Below are positions 8,003-16,507 of a DNA stretch of 64,000 bases, piece by piece. The DNA comes from Flagellimonas amphidinii. GTDB lineage: Bacteria; Bacteroidota; Bacteroidia; Flavobacteriales; Flavobacteriaceae. Every line of letters begins with the position of its first letter. The stretch's first letter is position 1. Below the pieces are notes generated by a model. That model was not told where the DNA came from, made no database searches, and saw nothing but the letters and a program-made list of their open reading frames with translations. The position numbers were made by a program, and so were the translations under genes. The stretch is from the NCBI RefSeq assembly GCF_013090115.1, contig NZ_JABFNN010000041.1, positions 1 to 64,000 of the forward strand, written 5' to 3'.

Positions 8003-8238
8003 TCATTTATTAATTCTTGTAGTTTTAAGAATTGCAAACATTATTTTGCAAAGTTCATCGGCATCTTCAAATTAATCCATCAGCTTCTGAAACATTTGCT
8101 CCAATCGAGGTTCCCGACCGCAACTACTGTTTGGATAAAATGTATTCTCTTTTTTTCTTTATTTAGTCTTTTGTGCAGTTGGATAATTTTCAAAGCAAAA
8201 TCATAGGATTTTTTCCATAATACGTTCTCTGATTCCAT
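8003..8238 (-). pseudogene. Decayed four-helix-bundle protein (23S rRNA IVP-like family)
   Basis: The minus strand starts MESENVLWKKSYDFALKIIQ, as in the four-helix-bundle family (PF05635-like). After a +1 frameshift the next frame reads EYILSKQ-stop-LRSGTSIGANVSEADG, the family core with a TAG in place of a Leu codon. A second shift then gives EDADELCKIMFAILKTTR and a normal stop. About 40 central residues are missing. Two frameshifts, one nonsense codon and an internal deletion show a dead gene. A CATTGGCAATTGCCCATTG palindrome (8285-8303) lies upstream. Confidence 0.85.
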
Positions 8239-8318
8239 AATAGTAGGTTTGACTGGGATGTATTATTTTATTCTTGATTACTATTCATTGGCAATTGCCC
8301 ATTGTTTACTTTTCATTG

Positions 8319-8894
8319 TTACTTTACCTTATTGGGATTTTGCTTTACAAAAGCCTCCCAACCCGTATAGCTTTTGCCTACATTCAATTTTCCTTCATTG
8401 TAGTAATGACAAACAGCAGCTGCCAGCCCATCCGTACTGTCCAAGTTTTTGGGTAAGGTCTTTAGTTTAAGCATACCCTGTAACATTTTGGCCACTTGCT
8501 CCTTACTTGCATTTCCATTACCGGTAATGGACATTTTTATTTTCTTGGGCATGTATTCGGTAATAGGGATTTGACGGGAAAGTCCGGCTGCCATGGCCAC
8601 ACCTTGCGCCCGACCTAATTTTAACATCGACTGTACATTTTTACCATAAAAGGGAGCTTCAATGGCAATCTCATCTGGGTGATAGGTATCGATCAACTCC
8701 AATGTACGTTCAAAAATAAGCTTGAGCTTGGTATAGGGGTCTGCATACTTTTTGAGCATGAGTTCATTCATCTGCACAAAGTGCATTTGTTTATTGACCA
8801 CCTTAATGATACCAAAACCCATGACTGTTGTCCCTGGGTCAATCCCTAAAATAATTTTTTCGCTTGCCAAAGGTTTAATTGGTGTTAATAACAA
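8319..8894 (-). CDS. ruvC: Holliday junction resolvase RuvC
   Basis: A 191-residue RuvC endonuclease, which cleaves four-way junctions delivered by RuvAB. Visible are LGIDPGTT (first catalytic Asp, residue 19), PDEIAIEAPFYGKN (catalytic Glu), the GRAQGVAM helix, and LDSTDGLAAAVCHYY (C-terminal acidic residues). The start overlaps the stop of the upstream lipoprotein by about 20 bases; the ten-residue leader before SEKIILG is not typical, so a later non-ATG start (TTG at the ninth codon) is possible. Length is otherwise normal. Confidence 0.92.
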   Translation of the reverse strand: MLLTPIKPLASEKIILGIDPGTTVMGFGIIKVVNKQMHFVQMNELMLKKYADPYTKLKLIFERTLELIDTYHPDEIAIEAPFYGKNVQSMLKLGRAQGVAMAAGLSRQIPITEYMPKKIKMSITGNGNASKEQVAKMLQGMLKLKTLPKNLDSTDGLAAAVCHYYNEGKLNVGKSYTGWEAFVKQNPNKVK

Positions 8895-9348
8895 TGGGGA
8901 GCTTAAATCGCAAACTTACAGGGTTCCCTCGTTTTAAAGCTGGGGCAACCGTTAAATCTTTCAATCTACTTTTGATTTGGATATTGAAATTCGAAATTTC
9001 ATTCAGAATCTCTGGACTGTCCTTTATTTGTTCTACGGTAATAAAGCCATGTTCGTCCACTTTGAATTCTATGACCACTGTATCATTCAAATCATTTTGA
9101 ACTTCAAACTGCAAACTATCCAAGGCTTGTTCAGCAATCCGTAACATACCGTTCTCAAAACACTCTCGCTGGATTTGTTTCGGCGCTGTTTCGTCACAAT
9201 TGTCAAAAAGTGGGTATTGATCTACATCATTCCAATCTATGGCCAAAAGTTCATCATTGACCAATTTTTGGGTCTGTTCTTCCTTGGACATGAAAAGCTC
9301 GCAAGAAGCAAACAAAGCAAAACAGGAAAAGAACAAAAACTTCCGCAT
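8875..9348 (-). CDS. Lipoprotein with TonB-C-like C-terminal domain
   Basis: Starting at ATG 9348 gives 157 residues with a lipoprotein signal (MRKFLFF, then LFASC). The C-terminal half (DTVVIEFKVDEHGFITVEQI...LTVAPALKRGNPVSLRFKLPI) has the strand pattern of a TonB C-terminal domain, and the middle carries a FDNCDE...RECFENGM motif like the Cys-containing linker in the BlaR1-like protein just upstream (9458-10960). It lacks the TM anchor and Pro-rich region of a real energy transducer, so it is probably a periplasmic relative. It is co-oriented with ruvC and overlaps it. Confidence 0.75.
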   Translation of the reverse strand: MRKFLFFSCFALFASCELFMSKEEQTQKLVNDELLAIDWNDVDQYPLFDNCDETAPKQIQRECFENGMLRIAEQALDSLQFEVQNDLNDTVVIEFKVDEHGFITVEQIKDSPEILNEISNFNIQIKSRLKDLTVAPALKRGNPVSLRFKLPIVINTN

Positions 9349-9457
9349 GATGACCCCAAAGAATTTGGCTGAAATTACGATTTTTTTGACGAAGAATGAC
9401 AAACAACAAAAGGCCTGAAACAAATTCAGACCTTCTATCTTAGCTATACTTTTAAAA

Positions 9458-10960
9458 TTATTGTAGCTTAAACGTAATTGGAATGGAAAATGGCACCTCT
9501 ACCAATTTACCTTCATGTTTTCCGGGTTGCATTTTTGGAAGTCTCTTGATGATACGCTCTGCTTCGGCTTCCAAAATAGGGCTTGGCCCCCGGGTTGCAA
9601 TATCAACAATATCTCCATTCTCATTTATAATGAAAATTAAATTGACCCTTCCCTGTATCCCTTGTTCCTGTGCTTCCTCTGGGTAATTAAAATGTTTGCG
9701 GATATGTTCCTGGATTTTGTCCCTAAAACAGTCCCGAGTGTCCGAAGCATCTTCGCAACCTGGAAAAATGGGAGATTCATCAACTTTTGCAAATGGTATT
9801 TTTGTGGCATCGGATACATACTTTGCATTACTATTTTTATTCACAATAACACTCTGTACCACACCATTTTCAACTTCAATCTTAATGGTTTGCCCTAACT
9901 TATCGGTCATTTCTATTATGGCCGTTTCCTTATCTTCTTCTACACTGTTTAAAAGTTCCGCCTGTTTTTTCCTATCCTCCTCGGTCAATTCATTCAAATC
10001 ATCAACATCAAATGAAAACGTTTTGATGTTGTCCTTATACCCCACTTTGACCTCTTCTTCTCCTGAAACGCTTCCAAAAAAATCTTCCTTACTGTTTTCT
10101 TTCTGGGTCTCGCAAGAAGTATACAGCAACATTCCCAATACCAAGGGTAATAACAATGCATACTTTAGTTGATAAATTCTTTTTGATTTTTCTTTAGTTA
10201 ACATGACTATTCGTTTTTTGATTAATGATTGTTTAAAAAATTGATTGACAAAACTGATATATGGTGTGCCAAATGCTTCTGACAACAAAAGTTGATATTG
10301 CTTCTTTTTATCATTTTTAGCCACTTGGGCATCTGCGATAAATTCATGAAGTTCTGAAATACGACTTTGGTAAACATAGACCAAAGGGTTGAACCAAAAA
10401 GCAATACGAGCCAATTCGAAAAAGAGCAGATCCAACGAATGCCATTGCTTTATATGCACCAATTCATGGGCTATGATATCGCTCTCCTTTTCTTTTTGAA
10501 TATCTCTACCAAGGAAAATATTTCGGAAAAATGAAAAGGCAAGCTCACTTTTTTCAACGGTCACTTTAGTGAAGTTGGGAAATTTACTGACCAGACCATT
10601 TGCTCTCAATTTTTGAATTTGGAACAATTTGTATCCAAACCATATAGTGGCAACCAAACTTCCAAAAACCATCACCCAATAATACCAAGGCAATTGCTCC
10701 AAAATATTGACTTTAACTTCCTCAGATTCCAATACCACTTCATCTAACTGAACAAGAAATACAGATACGTTTCCAAGTTCGAAAGGGACTGTGGTTTTAA
10801 GAGTTTCCAGCTTAACCCAAGGTAAAATCAGGGAGCATATAAAAGTGATTATCAAATAGACCCTGTTCCACTGAAAAAAAGTCTCTTTCTTTAGAAAGAG
10901 GTCGTATGTCAGCAAAAAGATTAATTGAAATGCAAGTATTTCTAATATGTACTGTACCAT
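9458..10960 (-). CDS. BlaR1-like M56 metallopeptidase with TonB-C-like domain
   Basis: A 500-residue protein. Residues 1-120 carry three hydrophobic TM segments (about 2-22, 34-50, 93-112); the M56 peptidase core has HELVH (165-169, zinc site); a fourth TM segment (about 262-280) follows. The periplasmic part ends in a TonB C-terminal-like domain (FNYPEEAQEQGIQGRVNL to the end). M56 proteins sense an envelope signal and cleave or inactivate the partner BlaI repressor. The BlaI gene is directly upstream. I start at the ATG at 10960; the longer frame would run into an intergenic repeat. Confidence 0.88.
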   Translation of the reverse strand: MVQYILEILAFQLIFLLTYDLFLKKETFFQWNRVYLIITFICSLILPWVKLETLKTTVPFELGNVSVFLVQLDEVVLESEEVKVNILEQLPWYYWVMVFGSLVATIWFGYKLFQIQKLRANGLVSKFPNFTKVTVEKSELAFSFFRNIFLGRDIQKEKESDIIAHELVHIKQWHSLDLLFFELARIAFWFNPLVYVYQSRISELHEFIADAQVAKNDKKKQYQLLLSEAFGTPYISFVNQFFKQSLIKKRIVMLTKEKSKRIYQLKYALLLPLVLGMLLYTSCETQKENSKEDFFGSVSGEEEVKVGYKDNIKTFSFDVDDLNELTEEDRKKQAELLNSVEEDKETAIIEMTDKLGQTIKIEVENGVVQSVIVNKNSNAKYVSDATKIPFAKVDESPIFPGCEDASDTRDCFRDKIQEHIRKHFNYPEEAQEQGIQGRVNLIFIINENGDIVDIATRGPSPILEAEAERIIKRLPKMQPGKHEGKLVEVPFSIPITFKLQ

Positions 10961-10976
10961 GACCCAATTTTGTTTG

Positions 10977-11042
10977 TCATTTCGAAATGAACGTAGTGAT
11001 TGAGAAATCTCCACTGGATTTCTCACATTCGCTCGAAATCAC
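10977..11042. repeat. GTCAT-type intergenic palindromic repeat
   Basis: Outer arms GTCATTTCGA (10977-10986) and TCGAAATCAC (11033-11042) pair with one mismatch; inner arms TGAGAAATC (11001-11009) and GATTTCTCA (11017-11025) pair perfectly. It fills the gap between the BlaI and BlaR1-like genes, so it is transcribed and could affect their relative expression. The same class of element appears at 19310 and 29787. Confidence 0.75.
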
Positions 11043-11044
11043 AC

Positions 11045-11404
11045 TTATTTTTCTTCTTTAATCTTTTTCATGATTTCTTCCAGTTCGGCCAAGCTGATGT
11101 CGTTCTTTTTCATAAAAAAGGATACCATGCTTTTAAAGGAGCCCTGAAAATACCCATCAACCAACTTGTTGATACTTTGATTACTATAGTCCGATTTTTT
11201 GACCAAAGGGAAATACAAATGTCCTTTCCCCACTTTTTCATGATCCACAAAACCTTTGTCCTCTAGAATCCTTACAATGGTAGAAACGGTATTGTACGCC
11301 GGTTTTGGCTCCGGCAATTCATCTAGTATGGCTGCTACGTTGCACTTTTCCAGTTGCCATAAAATTTGCATGACCTCCTCCTCTGCTTTGGTAAGTTGTT
11401 TCAT
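11045..11404 (-). CDS. BlaI/MecI/CopY family transcriptional repressor
   Basis: A 119-residue winged-helix repressor. The N-terminal KAEEEVMQILWQLEKCNVAAIL and YNTVSTIVRILEDKGFVDHEK are the helix-turn-helix and wing of the family; the C-terminal helices (NKLVDGYFQGSFKSMVSFFM) are for dimerisation. It should be inactivated by the M56 protein encoded downstream. Its own upstream region has repeated AACTA...TAGTT dyads, so autoregulation is likely. The target genes besides this pair are not visible. Confidence 0.92.
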   Translation of the reverse strand: MKQLTKAEEEVMQILWQLEKCNVAAILDELPEPKPAYNTVSTIVRILEDKGFVDHEKVGKGHLYFPLVKKSDYSNQSINKLVDGYFQGSFKSMVSFFMKKNDISLAELEEIMKKIKEEK

Positions 11405-11409
11405 TTTTT

Positions 11410-11476
11410 AACTAACTTTTTAGTTCATTATGAAACAAATATAACTAAATATTTAGTTTAAACTATTTTTTTAGTT
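11410..11476. promoter_or_regulatory. Three BlaI-type operator dyads
   Basis: Three dyads of the form AACTA-n-TAGTT lie just upstream of the repressor gene: 11410-11425, 11443-11458 (AACTAAAT/ATTTAGTT, a perfect palindrome) and 11461-11476. The spacing and repetition match the operator layout of BlaI-family repressors. Binding is inference. Confidence 0.7.
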
Positions 11477-11493
11477 AAAAAAGATGAAGAAAT

Positions 11494-11519
11494 ATCCGCT
11501 GGGGCATGCCCCAGCGGAT
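11494..11519 (-). terminator. Strong hairpin downstream of the TonB receptor gene
   Basis: A perfect 26-base palindrome with arms ATCCGCTGGGGC-A and T-GCCCCAGCGGAT. It lies 6 bases after the stop codon of the receptor gene (minus strand). The following bases on that strand are T-rich but not a continuous run, so it is a probable terminator, and it also separates that gene from the BlaI operators. Confidence 0.65.
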
Positions 11520-11525
11520 TTCTCA

Positions 11526-13751
11526 TTAAAAGGTAACGGCTATTTTTCCTCTTAAATAAAAGGGCATTCCCGGTGTAAAGTGAATTTCTTCCACAGATGC
11601 TGTCTCATTAAAGAGGCGACTCTCGGTAGCAAATTGTGTTTCGTTCCATTCCGTATCAAATAAATTCTCCACAATCAAACTGAACGTCCAATTCTTAGAA
11701 GAATAATTCAACGTAGCATCGGTAACAAAATATCCTTCTGCCACTATGGAGTTGTCTTCATTTGCAGGTCTGTCATCCACATATCTATAGTTGATTCCTC
11801 CTGAAAATCCTTGACTTTTACCCAAAGACAACCCACCCACCATGGTGAAATCCGGGGCCAAAGGAATATAATTTTCCCCATCTGGCTCCTCAGTACTGCG
11901 TCCATGGGTAAAAGTGGCATCCGTATAAAGGTAAACCCCGTCCGTAGGCTGGTACCTTCCACCTATCTCAATTCCCAATCGTCTTGTTTTTCCACTGGGT
12001 TCCACAATACCTGCATCGCCCACATACACAAACTCTTGGTCCAAGAACAACGTCCATATTGTGGCATTCACCACCAGTTTATCCATTGGCTTTAAAATGG
12101 TCCCAAAATCCACCCCGTAGGCCGCAGGCAGTATCTCCTGACCCTCATTGGCCACCACCACCCTGGTATCGTTGGAGTGGAAACCAATTCCTGTCTTTAA
12201 GAAAAGCTGTGCATTCTCATTTAAACTATAGATGGTATTGAACTTAGGGCTGAATGCCACTTTTTCTTCACTTTGGCTATCGTATGTTCCGCTCATTTTA
12301 TTGATATAATCAAACTTAAAGTAATCCATACGAATTGCTGGCTCCAAAGTAAACTTGCCCAATTTAAAATCTGCCATGGCAAATGCATAGGTATTAGTCT
12401 CATCCACATCACCAAAAGCCAATCTGTTCAGCAATTCCTGTCGGTTTCTGGTATGTGAAAGTTCATTATCATCAATATTATCGTATCTAAAACCGATTCC
12501 TGCTTTATACTTAAAATTAAGTGTTCCCAATTGGGCCGCATTGTTTTCATATACGGTCTTAGCTCCCAATAGCAACCTGTTTTCCTTTTGTTTGATTTGA
12601 TCTCCATTTACAGGGTCTTCCAAGAAAAAAGTGAAGTTGGAGTAGAGTTCAAAATCATAATGAGAAACAAAGGCCATGGTATTCAATGTCTTTCCATCCC
12701 CTAAATTTTTACTGTGATCCAGCACAAAATTTGTTCTACTTGTCTGACCACCTTCGGTATCGTCTACGGCTCCAAATCGACCTATCAAACCTTGGTCAAT
12801 GGCTCTTTGTGGAATCTGTCCGGATGCATCCCACTTACTTGAAAAATGCGACGCTGTAAGCAATAATTCTTGCTCCCCTGGCACTGTAAATCGGTATCTT
12901 CCCAATATATTGACACGGTTAAAGTTCTGGGGAGATTCAAATGGCCCATCCATCAGGTACAGTTCCGTGGCCAAATACGCATTGCTGTTCTGGTTTTCCA
13001 GAACATTGAACATCCCCATAAGCCTCCGTGCTCCAAATTGCCCTACTTCAGCAGACAATATACTCTTGTCCAAACTTTTTCTCAGCTTTAGATTTACATA
13101 GCCTGCCGTATTAAAATCACCTTGATCGGCATAATACGGTCCCTTACCAAAATTTATATTCTCAATAGTTTCTGGAATCACAAAGTGCAAATCGGCATAA
13201 CCTTGACCATGGGCGTGGGATACCATATTTACCGGCATTCCTTCTACTCCTATGGCCACATCAGTTCCATGATCCACATCAAAACCACGCAAGAACAATT
13301 GTTCTGCCTTTCCTCCTCCGGCATGCTGACCAATAATCAATCCTGGAACTTTTCTTAGGATTTCTTGTGATGATTTCACTGGATTTGTTTTTAGATCCAC
13401 ATCAACAACTTTGTTAAATGCATCCACTTTTGAAACCAATACCACTTGATCTAATGAAATGGCACTCTCGTTAAGTATAACGTTTATGGAATTCTCAAAA
13501 TCTGATGAGTTTACCACATAGGTTTTTGTTTCATATCCCAATCGGGAAAAATAAATGGTATCATTAACCGAAGTTTGGTCCAAAACAAAATGTCCAGTAC
13601 CATCTGAATGACTATGTTGCCCTTTGTTTTTATTGAAAATACCAGCATCTTCCAAAGGAAACCCCATTTCATTGATTACCTGTCCTTTAATTTGTTGTGC
13701 GGTAAGTGTACCCATAAAAAGCATGGACAAAACCGCCATAAAATATTTCAT
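11526..13751 (-). CDS. TonB-dependent outer-membrane receptor
   Basis: A 741-residue receptor: signal peptide (1-18, ending LTAQQ), a carboxypeptidase-regulatory-like beta-sandwich (about 20-105), a plug domain with ILRKVPGLIIGQHAGGG and FLRGFDVDHGTD, then a 22-strand barrel ending in F (KIAVTF). It takes up a ligand using TonB energy. The plug has a His cluster (DVDHGTD, MVSHAHGQGYADLHF) and the gene upstream encodes a His-rich exported protein, so a metal ion or metal complex is a reasonable ligand (inference). No FecI/FecR or STN domain is associated. A hairpin terminator follows. Confidence 0.88.
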   Translation of the reverse strand: MKYFMAVLSMLFMGTLTAQQIKGQVINEMGFPLEDAGIFNKNKGQHSHSDGTGHFVLDQTSVNDTIYFSRLGYETKTYVVNSSDFENSINVILNESAISLDQVVLVSKVDAFNKVVDVDLKTNPVKSSQEILRKVPGLIIGQHAGGGKAEQLFLRGFDVDHGTDVAIGVEGMPVNMVSHAHGQGYADLHFVIPETIENINFGKGPYYADQGDFNTAGYVNLKLRKSLDKSILSAEVGQFGARRLMGMFNVLENQNSNAYLATELYLMDGPFESPQNFNRVNILGRYRFTVPGEQELLLTASHFSSKWDASGQIPQRAIDQGLIGRFGAVDDTEGGQTSRTNFVLDHSKNLGDGKTLNTMAFVSHYDFELYSNFTFFLEDPVNGDQIKQKENRLLLGAKTVYENNAAQLGTLNFKYKAGIGFRYDNIDDNELSHTRNRQELLNRLAFGDVDETNTYAFAMADFKLGKFTLEPAIRMDYFKFDYINKMSGTYDSQSEEKVAFSPKFNTIYSLNENAQLFLKTGIGFHSNDTRVVVANEGQEILPAAYGVDFGTILKPMDKLVVNATIWTLFLDQEFVYVGDAGIVEPSGKTRRLGIEIGGRYQPTDGVYLYTDATFTHGRSTEEPDGENYIPLAPDFTMVGGLSLGKSQGFSGGINYRYVDDRPANEDNSIVAEGYFVTDATLNYSSKNWTFSLIVENLFDTEWNETQFATESRLFNETASVEEIHFTPGMPFYLRGKIAVTF

Positions 13752-13876
13752 GTCGTTATTGTAAAAAATTGAATTATTAAAACGTATGTAAAAAATCTAA
13801 TACAGTAGGATACCAAGACCCTATTCCAAAACCAGATGATTCAGGAACATAGCAATTATAATTGGGCTTGGTCATT

Positions 13877-14317
13877 TTATACACTCTTGGGCGGCGGCAG
13901 AAAACTATTTGGACACCATTTGGGTTGTAAAGGAATATACACCCATTGTTTTTTTATAGTACAGATTGAAAAAACTTTCACCTCAAAATCAGCAATAATG
14001 GACAAATGCTTATCAAACTGAAAATTCAATGCGGCTTCAGAATCCTGATTACTTTGCTGGTTGGCTTCCAACAATTCCTTTAGAGCCTCCAAGGCTTCAT
14101 GGGAGTGCCCCGCCATGGCTTCCAAAGAAGAATAATCAATTTCCTCATGATCTGTAAAAAAACTATGATCATGGTCTGTTGTGGCAAAAATGTGCGAAGC
14201 CTCATGCATCACTTCCAACACAATGTTATTAAAAAGACCAAGCAAATAGCATAAGGAAAGCATCAAGCATCCCCATTGTATTTTCCAACTTTTATAATAT
14301 GTGATGTTCGTTTTCAA
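13877..14317 (-). CDS. Exported His-rich small protein next to TonB receptor
   Basis: A 146-residue protein of no recognised family. One hydrophobic segment near the N-terminus (about 13-36) may be a signal anchor. It is followed by a His/Asp/Glu-rich region: EVMHEASH, TTDHDHSFFTDHEE and AGHSHEALEA, that is about nine His within 65 residues. The C-terminus carries two Cys (one in SICTIKK, one in PKWCPNSF) and ends in PPPKSV. It precedes the TonB receptor by 125 bases on the same strand, so joint expression and a metal-binding periplasmic or surface role are plausible; this is inference. Confidence 0.7.
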   Translation of the reverse strand: MKTNITYYKSWKIQWGCLMLSLCYLLGLFNNIVLEVMHEASHIFATTDHDHSFFTDHEEIDYSSLEAMAGHSHEALEALKELLEANQQSNQDSEAALNFQFDKHLSIIADFEVKVFSICTIKKQWVYIPLQPKWCPNSFLPPPKSV

Positions 14318-14430
14318 AAACCAGTGACAATCTTTTTCAAATCTACTTACGTTTTTTCAGAGGTAAAGATTTATTTCGATTTTGTTTGTAACATTTGTAG
14401 GCTAAATTTGTCTAACAACCAAAAAGGAAT

Positions 14431-14943
14431 ATGGATATTGCCTTGACGACAATAGGTTTTCTTCTGATGCTCATCGGCATCTTGGGTAGCTTTTTGCCTG
14501 TTTTACCTGGACCACCCGTAAGTTGGTTGGGATTATTGCTGATTTATCTCACCAAAGCCATCCCAGACGATTGGTGGGTACTCGGAATCACCTTGTTCAT
14601 CGCTATTTTCATTACGGTAATGGATTATGTGATTCCCGCTATGGGCACCAAAAAGTTTGGAGGTAGCAAAGCTGGCATGTGGGGAACCATTGTTGGACTT
14701 TTGGTTGCCATTATTTTTCCCATTTTTGGCCCATTTGGCATCATCATCTGGCCCTTTGTTGGAGCTTTGGTCGGGGAATTGCTGAACAAGGCCAACCAAA
14801 AAACCGCATTGAAGGCGGCTTTTGGTTCCTTTTTAGGATTTCTTACAGGCACTTTTATAAAGTTGGTCGTCACTATTTTCTACGCCATATTTTATGTTTA
14901 TCTGGCTGTAAAATATGCCGAGGAAATATTTACCTTTTCCTAA
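14431..14943 (+). CDS. DUF456 membrane protein
   Basis: A 170-residue integral membrane protein of the DUF456 family. It has the repeated Gly-rich hydrophobic helices LMLIGILGSFLPVLPGPPVSW at the N-terminus, YVIPAMGTKKFGGSKAGMWG in the middle, and GPFVGALVGE-like LWPFVGALVGELL and GSFLGFLTGTFIKL helices. The function of the family is unknown. Its stop codon overlaps the stop of the convergent nitroreductase gene by 4 bases. Confidence 0.9.
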   Translation: MDIALTTIGFLLMLIGILGSFLPVLPGPPVSWLGLLLIYLTKAIPDDWWVLGITLFIAIFITVMDYVIPAMGTKKFGGSKAGMWGTIVGLLVAIIFPIFGPFGIIIWPFVGALVGELLNKANQKTALKAAFGSFLGFLTGTFIKLVVTIFYAIFYVYLAVKYAEEIFTFS

Positions 14944-15494
14944 TCCAACCACTCAACCTTATCTTCGATGGGGTTTCTAGTAGAAGCTTCCACTTTTCCG
15001 TCATAATAACCCATATAGAGAAAGCCCAAACATTTTTCTCCTTCCTTTAAGTCGAAAAAATCATCCATAAACTTGATGAGCCCCGGGGAACTCCAGTAAC
15101 AGCCTATCTCCAGTTCTGTGCAACACAGCCACATATTTTGTACCGCCATGGCCGTAGCGGCCAGTTCCTCCCATTCCGGTAAACTTTCATTGGGATCCCG
15201 TTGCATGCAGATGGCAATCACGGCAGCTGAATTTGTGGGGTTGTCCTTTAATTTTTTGATTTTGACCTGTTTGGGCTTCGGGTCGACCTCTTGATATTTT
15301 TTAGAAAGAAACTCCCCCAGTCCCTCTTTCTTTTTGCCCATCAACACCTTGAATCTCCAAGGTTCTGTTTTCTTATGGGTAGGTGCCCAATTGGCTGCTT
15401 CCAAAATTTGCTCAATGGTTTCTTTTGCAATGGGCTTGTCATTATATTGAACCGGAAAAATACTACGTCGATTCTTGATCAAATCAAATATCAT
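14940..15494 (-). CDS. Nitroreductase family protein (YdjA-like)
   Basis: A 184-residue FMN-dependent oxidoreductase. RRSIFPVQYNDKPI and AANWAPTHKKTEPWRF (FMN phosphate and flavin contacts), AVQNMWLCCTELEIGCYWSSPG and a C-terminal FLYMGYYDGK are typical of the short YdjA-type nitroreductases that use NAD(P)H. The physiological substrate is not known for these. It shares orientation with the LysR gene upstream, 30 bases away, and may be transcribed with it. Confidence 0.87.
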   Translation of the reverse strand: MIFDLIKNRRSIFPVQYNDKPIAKETIEQILEAANWAPTHKKTEPWRFKVLMGKKKEGLGEFLSKKYQEVDPKPKQVKIKKLKDNPTNSAAVIAICMQRDPNESLPEWEELAATAMAVQNMWLCCTELEIGCYWSSPGLIKFMDDFFDLKEGEKCLGFLYMGYYDGKVEASTRNPIEDKVEWLD

Positions 15495-15523
15495 AACTGT
15501 TTTTTTGAGCTTATAAAGTTAAG

Positions 15524-16429
15524 CTATGCTTCGCTTTTCTTTGGATTTCCAAGGAGCAAATCCAAACAATTTTGCAAGGCGGGGTTTCTATTATCAACTT
15601 TCCAGACCATGGAAAGCACCGCGCGTTGCTTGATTCTCTTTAGCTCAATGAATTTCACCTTCATTTGGAAACCATATTGCAATGCTGTGGGCACAATGGC
15701 AATGCCTAATTTATTTTCCACCAACTTGAAAATAGTCTGCGCATGCACCGATTTATGCGAAACATTTGGGGAGAAGCCTCCATCCTCGCAAATACTCATC
15801 ACGGTATCAAAATATAGCGGGCTATAATCTTGGGAAAAAAGGATAAAATCGTCTAAAGCCACCTGTTGAATCCCCTTAAAGTTTTTTCCATCCAAAGGAT
15901 GGTTCTCTGGCAACACCAAAGAAAATGTGTCTTCAAATATGGGTTTTATTTGAAGTCCCTTGGGCACTCTGGCCATACGAACAAAACCCAAATCCAATTT
16001 ATCTTTCAATATGGCACTTATTTGAGCCCTATTGGATAGCTCTTCCAAACTTGTATGTATCAAAGGATGTTTCTTTTTCATCTCTAGAAGCAGCTTGGGA
16101 ACCACATTCTGCATGGCAGAACCCAAAAAACCAATGCGAACTTCTCCCATATGCCCTTTATCAACCAATTTTAACTGTTTCTTGGTCTGCTCCAAATGGT
16201 TAAGGATAAATTCCACTTCACCTTTTAAATAATTCCCCGCAGGGGTCAATTCCACTTTCTTCTTATCACGAACAAAAAGTTGGGTTTCCAGAATTTCTTC
16301 CATTTTCTTGATCTGGGTGCTTAATCCAGGTTGGGAAATGAATAGCTTTTCAGCTGCCTTCCGATAATGCAACTCTTCAGCTACGGCTAAAAAGTAAATG
16401 AAGTGTCGTAGTTCTAATTGATAATTCAT
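15524..16429 (-). CDS. LysR-family regulator, probable hut regulator
   Basis: A 301-residue LysR protein: winged HTH at the N-terminus (LRHFIYFLAVAEELHYRKAAEKL, SQPGLSTQIKKMEE) and a periplasmic-binding-like effector domain (GEVRIGFLGSAMQNVVP onward, with LGIAIVP near residue 245). It is transcribed divergently from hutH with a 78-base shared region that contains a dyad, the classical arrangement for a LysR activator of the neighbouring catabolic operon. Urocanate or histidine would be the expected inducer by analogy; that is inference. Confidence 0.88.
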   Translation of the reverse strand: MNYQLELRHFIYFLAVAEELHYRKAAEKLFISQPGLSTQIKKMEEILETQLFVRDKKKVELTPAGNYLKGEVEFILNHLEQTKKQLKLVDKGHMGEVRIGFLGSAMQNVVPKLLLEMKKKHPLIHTSLEELSNRAQISAILKDKLDLGFVRMARVPKGLQIKPIFEDTFSLVLPENHPLDGKNFKGIQQVALDDFILFSQDYSPLYFDTVMSICEDGGFSPNVSHKSVHAQTIFKLVENKLGIAIVPTALQYGFQMKVKFIELKRIKQRAVLSMVWKVDNRNPALQNCLDLLLGNPKKSEA

Positions 16430-16470
16430 AATTATTAAATACTACAAAAATAAGTATTGGTAATTATTAA
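16428..16470. promoter_or_regulatory. LysR-type dyad between regulator and hutH
   Basis: ATAATTATTAAATACT (16428-16443) and the imperfect reverse complement AGTATTGGTAATTATT (16453-16468) flank a centre at about 16448, in the divergent promoter region. It fits a LysR binding site; the match to T-n11-A is loose because the area is AT-rich. Confidence 0.5.
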
Positions 16471-16507
16471 TGAAGCATGGTAATTTTATCTTATTCAAAT
16501 TAGTAAC

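Noticed and set aside
10961..11026. N-terminal extension of the BlaR1-like protein
   Set aside because: The extra 22 residues are encoded by the end of an intergenic repeat; the next ATG begins with a proper TM segment.
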